Positions 33,328 through 44,469 of a DNA stretch of 64,000 nt are shown here, in pieces; position 1 is the stretch's first letter, and every line of letters starts with the position of its first letter. This stretch comes from Nymphalis io. Lineage: Eukaryota > Arthropoda > Insecta > Lepidoptera > Nymphalidae. The translations under genes were made by a program, and so were the position numbers. Where the stretch lies: positions 1,131,001 to 1,195,000 of the forward strand of contig NC_065897.1 of assembly GCF_905147045.1 (NCBI RefSeq), in the 5' to 3' direction. The notes under the pieces were generated by a model. The model saw only the letters and a program-made list of their open reading frames with translations. It was not told where the DNA came from and ran no database searches.

Positions 33328-33590
33328 GTAGTAGTGGTCGACGAGACGGTTGGCATGCTTGCCTTTCACGCCGAAGGCTGTGGGTTCGATTCTCACCCAG
33401 GACAGACATTTGTGTGTCCTTGTCTGTCTGTCCTGAGTCTGGGTGTAATTATTTATATAAGTATGTATTTACAAAAGAAAATTAGTATATGTAGTATATC
33501 AGTTGTCTGGTTTCCATAGCACAAGCTTTGTACAAGCTTAATTTGGGATCAGATGGCCGTGGGTGAAAAATGTCCCAGGATTAAAAAAAA
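33328..33590 (+). mobile_element. SINE family C copy with A-run tail
   Basis: Plus-sense copy. Head: GACGGTTGGCATGCTTGCCT, TTTCACGCCGAAGGCTGTGG, B box GGTTCGATTCT (33383-33393). Body: GTCTGTCCTGAGTCTGGGTG, AGTATGTATTTACAAAAGAA, CAGTTGTCTGGTTTCCATAG, GGGATCAGATGGCCGTGGGT. It ends GTCCCAGGATT followed by a 10-A run instead of the ATT tail of the other copies. Confidence 0.85.
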
Positions 33591-35104
33591 AATGTGTAAA
33601 AATCTTCATCATTTATTTTTAAACAGAGAATTATACTTTATATAGTGTCAGCGTCATGGGTACAATGCCACAGGACAATCTTATAGACCGCATGTTTTTG
33701 CTATAAATTTATTACGTGTATTTTTTTTTAATTTTTATATTATAAAAATGTCTGTACATAGTTTTCTTATATTAATTAATAAACTTTTTATAATATATAT
33801 ATATTACATTATATATATAAGGATGATTTCCTGTTAAGAGATATTCCGAAAACGAGTTCACGTTATTATCAGTTTGATCTTGTTATATTACTAAATGTAA
33901 TTCTTTAGAAATATTTGAAAAGGCTTAAAAGCTTGATCCACATATGATTTATAGATTTTAACTACAATAGACATTGATGTTTAGTAAAAAATCATAGAAT
34001 CAAAATAAACCTACTTGGAAAGCGAAAGTATGATTGATCGCTTAACTTATAAAAGTTTCTTCTAAGTTTATTGTACAAGTTATTCGCACTAAGGGGTGGG
34101 GGTGGTGACTAAATAGAAGGGTATAATGTAATGGTATCAGCTAAACGCATATTTGAGTTAAAAATGTTTGTTAGTTTTTATTGTAAATGGTAACAGTGGA
34201 GTTTAACTAAAGATATTAGGTTAGGAATTTTATTTCAGTAAGCGTGTTATCTGACAGTGTATCACTATTCTCAGCATACGCATACAGAAACAAAATTAAT
34301 ATACCTTATAACTTATAATGATAATTGAGAACAGACCGAAAATGTATTTTAGTGTGGTATTAATTATTCGAATTTATGAGTACATCAAGCGATTGATGTA
34401 ATTCAGTTTCACTGTTTAAATCAATGATCTGCTTAAAAAATAATCATACGTGTGTAATTCTATTATTGATACTGCTTCAATGCTATTGCGATTATAATTT
34501 GGCTTCAACCTAGCTCGCTGATATTAATTAAATAGCTTGATTTTTAATAAATAACCTGTTCATATGAGTAATTATAATATCAAAAAATTAATCGCACGCG
34601 GCACTGTATACGTAAATAGAAGTGAAACTTATAAAAATATATTTATCTCGTTCTCTTTCTCGCAACGATATATTTTTCTTCATCTTTCTTGTTTTTAAAA
34701 TTTTACTCTCAATTATCGTCCACAATTATCTTAAACCGATCTCAAAATGACAATAAAACCGAACGAAATATCGATGAATGGTCCAATGTTCGTATTTCAC
34801 GGTGAACGGTCGCTCGTATAAGTTTAGTTGGAACATGCGATGCGCACAAAATATATTCGTGATCGCGTCCGCATGAAGTAAGCGTCGTAGATTGATATTT
34901 GATCCCCGACGAACCCGATCCGCGCCTCGGGCGACAGAGACTGTGTATGGAGCTAGCGCAAATAATTTCCGCTTTTATTTAGAACAAACTGTGCCCTGGA
35001 TGTAGACCTTTGATATATACAAAGCATTCTTATGTTCTGGAAAATTTTTCGTGCCTCGGAATAAAGAAAAAAAACTCAAAACAAGTATAAAATGAATTTA
35101 TAAA
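33591..35104. other. Unique DNA with a GC-richer block, no gene seen
   Basis: About 1.5 kb. The block 34850-34985 is clearly GC-richer than its AT-rich surroundings, contains no repeat that I recognise, and has no convincing frame. Confidence 0.45.
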
Positions 35105-35381
35105 TGACGAGCCGGTTGGTTCCGGGAGCCGTGGTTGGTGGATGCTTGCTTTTTACGCTGAAGGTTGTGGGTTCGATTCCCACCCAGGACAGATATTTGA
35201 ACATATCTGTTTGTCCTGAGTCTGGTTGTAATTATCTATATAAGTATGTATTTACAAAAGAAAAATAGCATATGTAGTATATCAGTTGTCTGGTTTCCAT
35301 AGCACAAGCTCTGTACAAGCTTAATTTGGGATCAGATGACCATGTGTGAAAAATGACCTAGGATATTATTATTATTATTAT
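35105..35381 (+). mobile_element. SINE family C copy with head insertion and (ATT)n tail
   Basis: Plus-sense copy. The head carries about 11 extra bases (around TTCCGGGAGCC) between GCCGGTTGG and GTGGTTGGTGG compared with other copies. The B box GGTTCGATTCC is at 35170-35180. The body is complete and ends ACCTAGGATATT plus ATT units to about 35381. Confidence 0.85.
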
Positions 35382-35667
35382 TAAAATGAAATCGATTTTC
35401 AAACGAAATGTTAAATACGTGCGGTTATTAAATAATATCTATATATGTCTATTTGCTCCTTTTTATCGCTAATGATATTAATTTTATATATATGACTGGT
35501 AGCATAGATTGTAACAAAACTGCAGTCTTGCAAACTGCATTTGGTAATTGGCGAAGCGATTTTTAACAACGCTTCTGTCTTATCGATTTCGTGAGTTCAG
35601 TGGAAGACAAAGTGAATTAGTAAAGATTGTTCATTTTACAGTATTTTATGGAATTCCATAGTTATTT

Positions 35668-35715
35668 ATATCTATACTAAAATATAAAGCGGAAGATTTT
35701 GTTTGTTTGAACTAG
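35668..35715 (+). mobile_element. Possible terminal fragment of a DNA-type repeat
   Basis: TATATCTATACTAAAATATA, AAGCGGAAGATTTTGTTTGT, TTGAAC. This resembles a common lepidopteran repeat terminus (TCTATACTAATATTATAAAG with TTTGTTTGTTTG), but the class is uncertain. It abuts the 3' side of a truncated family B SINE. Confidence 0.4.
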
Positions 35716-35724
35716 GCTTGGGAA

Positions 35725-35948
35725 AGACTAGAGCGACCACTACCGGAAAAAGTTGCGGCGCAGGACTAACGGCTTTACGTGCTTTCCGAGGCACGGGACT
35801 GTACACACTTCCAACTTCTACGCTCCGGGCTGCTGAGAATTTTCCAACAGAAAAATCCAATAACTTTTTATTGGCCCGACCTGGGATTTGGAACCAGAAC
35901 CTCCGGGTCTGCGGCCTTACATCTAGCCATTAAACCAACGAGGTAGTT
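35725..35948 (-). mobile_element. SINE family B, good head and body, 3' end lost
   Basis: Minus-sense copy. The head (35900-35948, reverse) reads ACTACCTCGTTGGTTTAATG, GCTAGATGTAAGGCCGCAGA, CCCGGAGGTTCTGGTTCCAA. The body has AAAAAGTTATTGGATTTTTC, TGTTGGAAAATTCTCAGCAG, CCGTGCCTCGGAAAGCACGT, AAAGCCGTTAGTCCTGCGCC, then ACTTTTTCCGG. The tail half is missing, replaced by the fragment at 35668-35715. Confidence 0.8.
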
Positions 35949-36159
35949 CCTTGTTATAGTTTGAAGCAGCATGTGTTAGAGACATTTAAGTCTTTATTTT
36001 CAGCCTCCAAGCTCAGATTAGATTATTTTTTTCATTTTTATTTATGACTTATTGAATAAATTAATCTCTTATTGAATAAATATCTTCCCTCATATGTCAA
36101 CGACGATGTGGAAACTTATCTTATAAATCGATAATACTTAGCTCTTTCAGCTTACTTCT

Positions 36160-36340
36160 ATTTTTAAAAGTAAAGGCAGACGGGAATGTAGTCCACGTGA
36201 TGGTAAGTAGTCCCCACCGCTGGTGGACATACCAATGTAAGAAATATTAACAATTCTTTACATTATCAATGCGCAACCATGCGTGGGAACCAAGAAGTGT
36301 CCTGTCTCTGTAATTACATTGGCTCACTCATTTTTAAATC
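36160..36340 (-). mobile_element. PA repeat, diverged 3' half
   Basis: Minus sense: AAAGGCAGACGGGAATGTAG, TCCACGTGATGGTAAGTAGT, GTGGACATACCAATGTAAGA, AATATTAACAATTCTTTACA, GTAATTACATTGGCTCACTC. The 5' half of the element is absent. Confidence 0.7.
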
Positions 36341-36809
36341 ATAATATTTCCTGTTACGATTATATATATATTTGTGTCGCGGCTTAATAACTGATGAACG
36401 GTAAGAGTTGACTCTTGTTATCATTTATGTTGCTAATCATATTAAAATATTTCAATATTTTAAGACAAAAATAAAAAAGAAAGATGCACTTTACCATGTA
36501 GTAGAATTATATTTTATACATAAATGATAACGAAAACTTTTCTTTGTACGAGAGTATGTATCCCGAAACCGACTTTTCTATTGTATTTACCCATATGGTA
36601 ACTTGTAAACCACCAAGTACTGCATGGAACGAAATATTACAATGTAACTTTATAACAGGGGCCTTGCTCCGTTGCTGCTCTCTATTTCCATTTGTAAGAG
36701 TGTGGGTGTTCTATGTATATACTCGTATTTCGTTGCTAACGCTTACTACCATTACTAACATTACTAACGCTTTACACGCAGCTCCACTTGCGTTACAATT
36801 CAGAATGGT
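36341..36809. other. AT-rich DNA, no gene seen
   Basis: The frame at 36544-36816 (+, 90 residues) has no domain that I recognise and runs into the SINE fragment, so it is not called. Confidence 0.45.
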
Positions 36810-36818
36810 TAAATAGCA

Positions 36819-36911
36819 TGGAATAGTGTGGTGGAATAAGCTCCAAACATCTCCTTAAAAAGGGAGAAGAGGCCTTTAGCCTAGCAGTGGGACATGCACA
36901 GGCTGTTACGG
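36819..36911 (+). mobile_element. SINE family A, 5'-truncated, 9-bp TSD
   Basis: Flanked by exact TAAATAGCA duplications at 36810-36818 and 36912-36920. The element starts within the RTE-like half (GAATAGTGTGGTGGAATAAG) and ends GGACATGCACAGGCTGTTACG plus G. Because the duplication directly flanks the truncated start, it was truncated at insertion rather than by later deletion. Confidence 0.85.
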
Positions 36912-36920
36912 TAAATAGCA

Positions 36921-37734
36921 ATTTCGTAGTTCTTTCTTCGAAAATGAAGGATTTTCATACAAATTTTCATCCCCTTTATAATCAAACCATTCCTTAGTGC
37001 TAACCTACTCAACTGTATAAGGAACGCGTATACAAATGTTTATAGTGCAGCAGCTTGGGGTGTGCGTTTATATGTCAGTCAGTCATTCTTTTATATACTT
37101 ACTCGTATATATAATAATACGAAAATATATATTTATTTTATGATCGAAATTCTTATGTTTGTATTTATTTTACTCTATATTTATTTATTGATTTTCTTTA
37201 ATTATAAATTATTTTAACAACCATTAACTTTAATGTTTTACCGCTGGGCGTGTCAGTGGCATTTTTTTGTATAAATTAGCGATTTATTTAGGCGAGAATA
37301 CATTGAAATGCAAGAAAGTCCACTGTCAAAGTCATGGAAATCGCATTATGATTAATAAGTTCGTTTCAGACTAATCTAGAATTGATCGATTTTTATACCG
37401 CTTGCTGTCTGAACTCAACTGTCAATTAGATTAACTAGTTAGATTAAATTATATTAATTCTCTTTGCGTGGTAATGAGTATGTATTGGTGTTATATTTAT
37501 GAATGATCGTTTTTTATTTTTTTATATACTTGCATATCGTTCGACCAATAAAATTAACTTGTTTTATTTTTATTTTTTACTCACCAATTAGCTCCTAAAT
37601 TTTAACGTTTTTTTTATTGTTTGAATGTGTATATGTCGCTATTATTTATTAAACAATACACCACAAATGCTGTAAGTAAAAAAGGGTTACCATATTCATA
37701 TTAATAAAATTTGTAACTTGTATTATAAATTATT
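36921..37734. other. AT-rich DNA, no gene seen
   Basis: Unique-looking AT-rich sequence; nothing recognisable. Confidence 0.5.
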
Positions 37735-37945
37735 GTTTATAGCAAGCGCCGATTCTCTTAATAAGCTGCATCTCAAGGACAAGCGTTTGTGCAAACACAG
37801 GTCCACCCTCTTGCTCCCATAATCCGACGAGACGGAAGTCTGACACGACCAGAGAGAGATCAGGTGCATGACTACCGGCTTTACGTGCGTATCTATGTAT
37901 GGCATACATAGCTAACACTATCTTCGGACTGCTACTAGTACGTAT
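37735..37945 (-). mobile_element. SINE family B, 3' half fragment
   Basis: Minus sense: GAGACGGAAGTCTGACACGA, CCAGAGAGAGATCAGGTGCA, TACCGGCTTTACGTGCGTAT on the plus strand correspond to the family B body around the GTAAAGCCGTTGGTCCTGCG and GGATTATGAGAG-like blocks. GTTTGTGCAAACACAGGTCC matches the later body. The head is missing. Confidence 0.7.
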
Positions 37946-38028
37946 TTTTTATGGAGGTGATCAGGGGTTTCATCCCAGATACCTTATCGTATCGTATTCT
38001 AAATAAGTAACTTTACAGTCTGTAAAGT

Positions 38029-38225
38029 CTCTGGAACTTACTCCATCACGCTTTTCCAATGCGGGTTGGTGATACAAAAGTTTTAAAATTTTAGTAAAAT
38101 TAGATACGTGAAGGTTTCTTTACAATGTTTTCCTTCACCGCCGAGCACGAAACGAAATAAATAAATTAAGTAAATGAAAACTCAGTAGTGTTAGCTTAGA
38201 TATGAACCCGCAATCATCCGGGTTT
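38029..38225 (-). mobile_element. SINE family A, old copy
   Basis: Minus sense: CTGGAACTTACTCCATCACG, CCAATGCGGGTTGGTGATAC, ACGTGAAGGTTTCTTTACAA, TGTTTTCCTTCACCGCCGAG, GAAAACTCAGTAGTGTTAGC, then an altered head (GAACCCGCAATCATCCGG). The tail side is absent. Confidence 0.75.
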
Positions 38226-38490
38226 ATATCTAAGCAAACACTTTATTCGTGTATTATATCCAAAAGATTAATTAATTCTTCAAATTATATAGCTTAATCT
38301 GTAGATAATTAATAATGATCAATTTACCTTTTTTATAAAACATAAATATGTTACTAGAAAACTTCGTAGGCTCTTACCTGTAACAAAATATATGAAAGTG
38401 TTATTTAAATAAAAATATTGTTTAAATATTTAGCATACGAATAAAATCAGGAGATATGATTTATATAATTAATATCGTGGTATTTATTTA
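38226..38490. other. AT-rich spacer
   Basis: Short spacer between two repeats; nothing seen. Confidence 0.5.
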
Positions 38491-38742
38491 CTGGAGGAAG
38501 GGCTTTGTGTAAGCTCGTCTGGGTAGGTACCACCCACTCATCAGATATTCTACCGCAAAACAGCAGTACTTGTTATTGTTGTGTTCCAGTTTGAAGGGTG
38601 AGTGAGCCAGTGTAATTACATGCACAAGGGACATAACATCTTAGTTCCCTAGATTGGTGGTGCGTTGGCGATGTAAGCGATAGTTAACATTTCTTACAAT
38701 GCCAATGTCTATGGGCGTTAGTGACCACTTTCCATCATCCAT
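38491..38742 (+). mobile_element. PA repeat, 3' end and tail missing
   Basis: Plus-sense copy from CTGGAGGAAGGGCTTTGTGT, through AAGCTCGTCTGGGTAGGTAC, CACCCACTCATCAGATATTC, GAAGGGTGAGTGAGCCAGTG, CAAGGGACATAACATCTTAG and TTAACATTTCTTACAATGCC, to GTGACCACTTTCCATCAT. The copy breaks off inside the stem-loop motif and there is no poly(A). Confidence 0.85.
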
Positions 38743-40002
38743 ATAAATAAATATCTTACTACTGATCACTAAAACTAAGTAAAGAATAGCCTGTAAATGT
38801 TCCACAGCTGCAAATATCTCCTTTCAAAATCAAAATCAAAATACTTATTTCAACATAAAAGTTATTCATCCATTAGAGTGTTTTTTGTAATTTATAATTG
38901 TATAAATGATTATTCTTCTATATGTCTGTAACCCAGGTAGGTAACATATATATAATTTTTCCGAGTTATACCCAGCAATTAAATAAAAGCACCAACCTTG
39001 ACACAGTCAGTTAATTTAGAAATTCATCTAGATAATAGCTGAGAATACAGCTACGGCCTACTAATGACCAATTATTAAAAAAAAAAACATAAAAATAAAA
39101 TTTAAGAGTTAAGAATACGCCAGAAGTGCTCTCTTAGGAATAATTAGTTTCATGAGCATAATACTAAGAGCCTTAATCATTGAAAAGGCAAAATAAAAAC
39201 GGGAAGCTCCATTTCATTTTAGTACTTTGCGTAGGTAGTATTGTTTTTAATGATTCCTCTTTTTATATAAATGATTAACTTTATAACACACAAAGAACCT
39301 GAACCGTGGCTATTTATTCGGTATAAAAGATACATATGATAACAACAATACGATTTGTTTTAGTATTACATCTGTGGTTTCCATTGTCGGTTTCTATAAA
39401 CGAATAACTACTTTTCAAGTCTAATCATACACGTAAAAGTAAATAACAAAACAAACAAAAGTAAGCATATGACAATTCAGTGGTCCTTGCCCAAGTATTA
39501 ATCCGCAATCTTTGGTAGATATTTTATTTATAGTTTAATTATCATCGATATTCACATAATCTCAACTCTATGTCGATTATTTTTGAATTCGGAATTAAAA
39601 ATTTACATATTAAATTATATTTTCTTTTAAAAAATGTTGTAATCTGATAGACATAGCTATTTAAATATGTGGTGAACTAGTAAGTCTGTATAGGTGTGGT
39701 ACCGACTGATCTTACCGCAGTATGTAAATAGAAGAATATGTAAACAAGTGCTTTGGTCTTGTCTAGAAAATATATGAGTATTGTGTGTGTATTAATTATA
39801 GGCACAACTATACATAACATATTAAATTGGCATTTATTCATTATTCACGTCCATGACCTTTTACATGAAAACACTTATATACCTGAACTTATACTTTCTC
39901 TAAGAAAAAAATAATCAGTTGAACCATTGCATAAAAGTCTCTAATCAAAATAAATTATAACTTAAAAATTAAAAACACGTCTGTCCTGAATGAATGAATG
40001 TA
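38743..40002. other. AT-rich DNA with small repeat scraps
   Basis: No gene seen. A family D tail scrap lies at about 38824-38880 (AATCAAAATCAAAATACTTA). A family A scrap on the minus strand lies at about 39462-39520 (GACAATTCAGTGGTCCTTGC, CCGCAATCTTTGGTAG). Confidence 0.45.
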
Positions 40003-40099
40003 TTTCGTACCGGTGGTAGCTTTACATTTAATTCAATGTAATATTACGATAAAAAGTACCCTTATAAGCCTACTCGAATAAATAATTATTTGACTTGAT
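40003..40099 (+). mobile_element. Repeat family D, 3' end
   Basis: ATTTCGTACCGGTGGTAGCT, TTACATTTAATTCAATGTAA, TATTACGATAAAAAGTACCC, TTATAAGCCTACTCGAATAA, ATAATTATTTGACTTG. It ends before a TA microsatellite (about 40100-40119). Confidence 0.6.
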
Positions 40100-40119
40100 A
40101 TATATATATATATATACTC

Positions 40120-40697
40120 GAGATGATGTAAGGATTTTAATGATACCTACTATATCTAAATCTGTTCAGGTGTTTAAAAGTGATGGTGAAATAAAATAAA
40201 TATACATAACACACATATATAACACAATACATAAGCCAATTTTTTGCGCAATCGTGAAAAAAAAAACTTTTCGTTGTTTCGTAAAAGACAGACAAATCAA
40301 CAAAATCACTTTCAACTTTATGACGTAAAGTAGAAATAATTTGGTAAATCTATTTTTATTGTTGTTGTTGTTATTTGAAGCGTTCAAGTTGATGTCGCCA
40401 TGACAACGAAAAGTGATTCGAAATTTTTCTCATTAATTTTTTTTTCACCAGCCAATATCGATAAAGTTTGCTTTTGATATCAATTTTATTGAATATCGTT
40501 TTAACGACCCAAAAGTTTACCTTCCAAACGTATTCGGGAAAAGGCTGAAGTGTAAATTTGTTCTGTATTAAAAAAAAACATAACAGAAATAGATTTGGAA
40601 GATCAGAAGCGAAGTATTTATTTAACGCCTTTGTTGTGCGTGGATTCGTTCTAATTTTATAATGTATATAGATATATAAATAAGCGAAATACAATTG
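40120..40697. other. AT-rich DNA, no gene seen
   Basis: Minus-strand frames at 40166-40387 and 40371-40769 have no recognised domain, and the second runs into a PA repeat, so neither is called. Confidence 0.5.
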
Positions 40698-40977
40698 TTT
40701 TTTCTTGAATAGGTTGGCAATAGGGCCTCCTGATGGTGAGTGGTCAGCAACGCCCATAGACATTGGCATTGTAAGAAATGTTAACCATCGCTTACACCGT
40801 CAACGGGCCACCAACCTTGTTAACTAAGATGTTATGTCCCTTGTGCCTGTTATTACACTGGCTCACTCATCCTTCAAACCGGAACACAACAATACTAAGT
40901 ACTGCTGTTTTGCGGTAGAATTTCTGATGAGTGGGTGGTACTTACCCAGATGAGCTTGCACTAAGATCTACCACCAC
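40698..40977 (-). mobile_element. PA repeat, nearly full length
   Basis: Minus sense: T-run at 40698-40703, GAATAGGTTGGCAATAGGGC, CTCCTGATGGTGAGTGGTCA, ACGCCCATAGACATTGGCAT, AACCATCGCTTACACCGTCA, and on to AGATGAGCTTGCACTAAGAT and CTACCACCAC. The stem-loop motif has three substitutions relative to the LINE form. Confidence 0.85.
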
Positions 40978-41224
40978 TTAACCATTGACTGACTCATCAC
41001 GAGATTTCCGAAACTATAATTCCGATTGACTTAAAATTTAGCATATACAGTCCTATCGCGATGTAAATGCTCATTAAGAAAGGTTTTTAAGCAATCTCAT
41101 CTATAATTATTATTTTACTTGTAGAAAGTCGGGACGGGCCACTTGTACTATATAAAATCTGGCTAATGTTAGTTCGTAGAATAGTTATTATGTACGGCTA
41201 CAGATTATAATTAAGTCCCGGGTA

Positions 41225-41300
41225 AACATTATTGAGGTTTTCTCTCGAGAAATTCTCAGTAGCAGTCTGGAGTTAGGAAGAAGTTGGTATTAAGCTCTCA
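41225..41300 (+). mobile_element. SINE family B, body fragment
   Basis: TTTTCTCTCGAGAAATTCTC, AGTAGCAGTCTGGAGTTAGG, AAGAAGTTGGTATT. This matches the ATTCTCAGTAGCAGCCCGGA and GGAAGTTGG blocks of family B. Head and tail are absent. Confidence 0.55.
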
Positions 41301-41350
41301 TGCCACAAAAAATAAGTAAGGCATGACCTATTCCTTTTTATATTTTCCAT

Positions 41351-41370
41351 AGAGAGAGAGAGAGAGAGAG
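41351..41370. repeat. (AG)n microsatellite
   Basis: About ten AG units without interruption. Confidence 0.95.
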
Positions 41371-41692
41371 TTTAATTTTCTCTTTCTTTCCTATTCAATC
41401 GGACAAGGAGATGGATATAAATTGGAGTTGTTTACACACTTGTGCGACTTTTTGTTGGTTACCTGCAGACATGCTCTATGCACATTGGACCTTGACCGAA
41501 ATTCGATCAGAATCGTTGCTGTGATATCATTAATTGGGAGCTTTGACTTTTATCGAGATAATGTTAGTAATGTTAAGCATATACAAATCGGGAATATAAA
41601 TATTGAAATATAACACAATTTTGTTTATTGCTTGAGGATAAATTTAACGTAAAAATTAAATTAACGTTTTTTAAACAATAACATTAATATAC

Positions 41693-42013
41693 AGTACAGT
41701 ACAGTACAGTACAGTAACAGCTTGTGAATGTCCCACTGCTGAGCTAAGGCCTCCTCTTCCTTCTGAGGAGAAGGTTTGGAGCTTATTCCACCACGCTGCT
41801 CCAATGCGGGTTGGTAGAATACACAAGTGGCATAATTTCAATGAAATTAGACACATGCAGGTTTCCTCACGATGTTTTCCTTCACTGTCAAGCACGAGAT
41901 GAAATATAAACACAAATTAAGCACATAAATATTCAGTGGTGTTTGCCCGGGTTTGAACCCACGATCATCGGTTAAGATTCACGCGTTCTAACTACTAGAC
42001 CATCTCGGCTTTT
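41693..42013 (-). mobile_element. SINE family A (Metulj-like), full length with 14-bp TSD
   Basis: Minus-sense complete copy flanked by exact TAACATTAATATAC duplications (41679-41692 and 42014-42027). The tRNA-derived head (GCCGAGATGGTCTAGTAGTT read in sense) and the B box (plus coordinates 41949-41959) are intact. The RTE-like half ends in tandem pentanucleotides of the ACTGT/TACTG type at 41693-41716. The long exact duplication and clean tail make this one of the youngest insertions in the window. Confidence 0.93.
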
Positions 42014-42027
42014 TAACATTAATATAC

Positions 42028-44081
42028 GTGAATCGGAAATAGATTAAAAATGAAAAGAACAGTTTTGAAAATAATTGAAACATATTAAAACACAAAAACT
42101 TAATTCCCTCATTGAATAACAAAATACTTGACCGGTTCAATATGAAAGAATTACTTGAATCCAAATATAACATCCAATTTTACATAAAATGTATCAAAAT
42201 AGACAAACCGAGCATGTTGATCGCAGGCTCTTCCCAATACTCATTAAGCTGTGTTTGTTTTGACCGCCCCCAGCACCCGTTTTGTGCTCCATCAACCATA
42301 GTTTAAATATACCTGTTTGCATTTCGCTTTTATTAAAAAGTGATAGCGAAACTGAAATGGCGGTAATCAAAGGTTATGGTCAACTGACCATTTCGTTATT
42401 AATTTATTCCTTATTAAATACGAAACCGGTAGCTATTTTAATATATTGCTGTTATAATATTTATTTTCGAATGATTTTGTAATTAGTACTATAAGTAGCG
42501 TTAGCATAAACATATATATTTCTAAATGATTCATAGATATACAATTGACAGCGTTATTTTTGATAAACATATCGGTGTGAAGTTAATTATGGATTGGTTA
42601 ATAAAATTACTATTAAAAGTTTATAAAGTGTGATAAGCTATATATTGTAAGTAAGAACCATAGGTATAAATTAACCATATTATAGGCCATTGTAGAGATT
42701 ATTTCTACTATTTTATTGTACGCCACATAGATTAAAAAATTACAAAACGTGGAAACAATCTCATTATTAGTAGCATACAACTTTTGCGACCTTGTCGCTA
42801 CATAGCGATCTCTAAGCAACCAACATTAATTCTGAATGTCCACCTATTTACAAATTGTTTAAATATAAAACACAATAGTAATTTTTTATTCCGGTTGTAA
42901 GGGTGAGTGAGCCAGTGTAATTACAGGTACTATGGCTAGCGTTGCATTGATTTTGTGCATTTTAAAATAAAACATCTGTCAATGTAGTGTTCGAATTCAA
43001 CTCCAAGTTATTTTTATATTTAGAATTTGTCCAAGAATCATTATGGATTGCGTCGCTAAAGCAATATAGATATTGCATTGTATATGTCATATCATAATTA
43101 AGCACTGGAGCGCTTTTAAACGTTGTCAAATGTTTATGCATGCCATTCGTACAAGCTGTACAGCGAATTATTGGTGTACCGACAGCAACGGCATCATAAT
43201 AGCGTTAATTGGGCTAAATTGTTTTGCCGGAATATTCGCACGCGTTAGCGTCGCTAAACTGAATGAGACGTAATTATGTTTTGAGTTGTTTGAAAGACTA
43301 ATTTTTAACCTTCGCTCATTAGATTATTTCAAATTTCTAATAATAATTTATATATTTGTTTATTCCGTGTAAAAATGTTTTAGATACAAATTGCAGACAT
43401 TTTGTGCTCCTTTTGGAATATATAATTATAATACAGCCATTGAATAGCTTTAGCATGGAAGAATTGATATTATAATCAATTCATAACAGTAAATATTATT
43501 ATATATAGCTTTATAATATTTTTATTTGTAAATAAAACAAGGATGCACTAAATTTCATAATAGTTACACATTTATTTATACGGAGTTATTTTTGAGTAAA
43601 ATATTGGATAAAAGAAAAATTGTAACTACTCCTTGTATTCCTTGTTTACTCTTAAGAATCTTAAATTCGACCCGGTATAAGTTCAACATTTAATTTATAT
43701 AATATTATTAACCTGCACAAAGTTCTACCAAACTGAATCTATCAAAAACCTGCGGCGCACGCAACTTATAATGAAAAAAAAACTGTAATTAGTTAATGAA
43801 ATCGAAGTTGATAAATGAAGTCATACCGTGGCTTCGTTCCCCTCCCATCAAACAATATATTTGTATTATATTAAATTTCATAGATAGAATCGCGTGCCAC
43901 TCTTTGTTAATTCGTTATATTTGTACTGTCGCTAGATTAAGGGTTGTAAATATATGATTAAAATGATAAGCTTTTAATTTATTAGTAAAATTTTTAATAA
44001 ACGATTATAAGGGAAAACTTTTGTTTCTTTTTTAAAAGATAATAGTAATCCATGTTTCAAGACACACTAATACTTCAACTT
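42028..44081. other. AT-rich DNA, no gene seen
   Basis: About 2 kb. A PA scrap lies at about 42890-42930 (plus sense: TTCCGGTTGTAAGGGTGAGT, GAGCCAGTGTAATTACAGG). Another possible scrap is at 43713-43733 (minus: CTGCACAAAGTTCTACC). Frames at 42112-42482 and 43073-43273 are not recognisable. Confidence 0.5.
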
Positions 44082-44201
44082 GGTTCCCAAGGTTGGTGAT
44101 GTAAGCGATGGTTAACATTTCTTACAATGCCAATGTTGGTGACCACTTACCACGAGGTAGCTCATTTGCTTGTCCGCCAACCTATTATCTAAAAAAAAAA
44201 T
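44082..44201 (+). mobile_element. PA repeat, 5'-truncated with poly(A)
   Basis: Starts CTTGGTTCCCAAGGTTGGTG, then TTAACATTTCTTACAATGCC, an internal deletion, GGTGACCACTTACCACGAGG, TTTGCTTGTCCGCCAACCTA, and TTATCT followed by a 10-A tail at 44192-44201. Truncation within the body shows that this family can be shortened at the 5' end like a LINE. Confidence 0.8.
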
Positions 44202-44469
44202 ACTAGATACCAATATACCACTAGTCATAGTGATCATTTTTAAACACGGTAGGTTTTACTTACTGAGTCAAGGTATGATTCTAAAATAATACACGAATAC
44301 CATAGATGTTTTTAATTTTCCTATTAATTAATTTTTAATTTTATGTTACAAAATATTAATGGATGAAACTTATTACGCAATACAAAAATCTTGTATGTGT
44401 AGTAGTAGTATACGTATCGTTGATTTTCACACGAATAAATTTTATAATTTGACTGTGTATTTTATTTAA

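Noticed and set aside
34088..34108. G-quadruplex-like GGGGTGGGGGTGG
   Set aside because: There are only two or three usable G-runs and no functional context.
35088..35390. TAAAATGAA as a target-site duplication of the family C copy
   Set aside because: The left copy is not adjacent to the start of the head (nine unexplained bases lie between), so it is not convincing.
40371..40769. 132-residue minus-strand open frame
   Set aside because: Its N-terminal part comes from a PA repeat and the rest is AT-driven, so it is not a gene.
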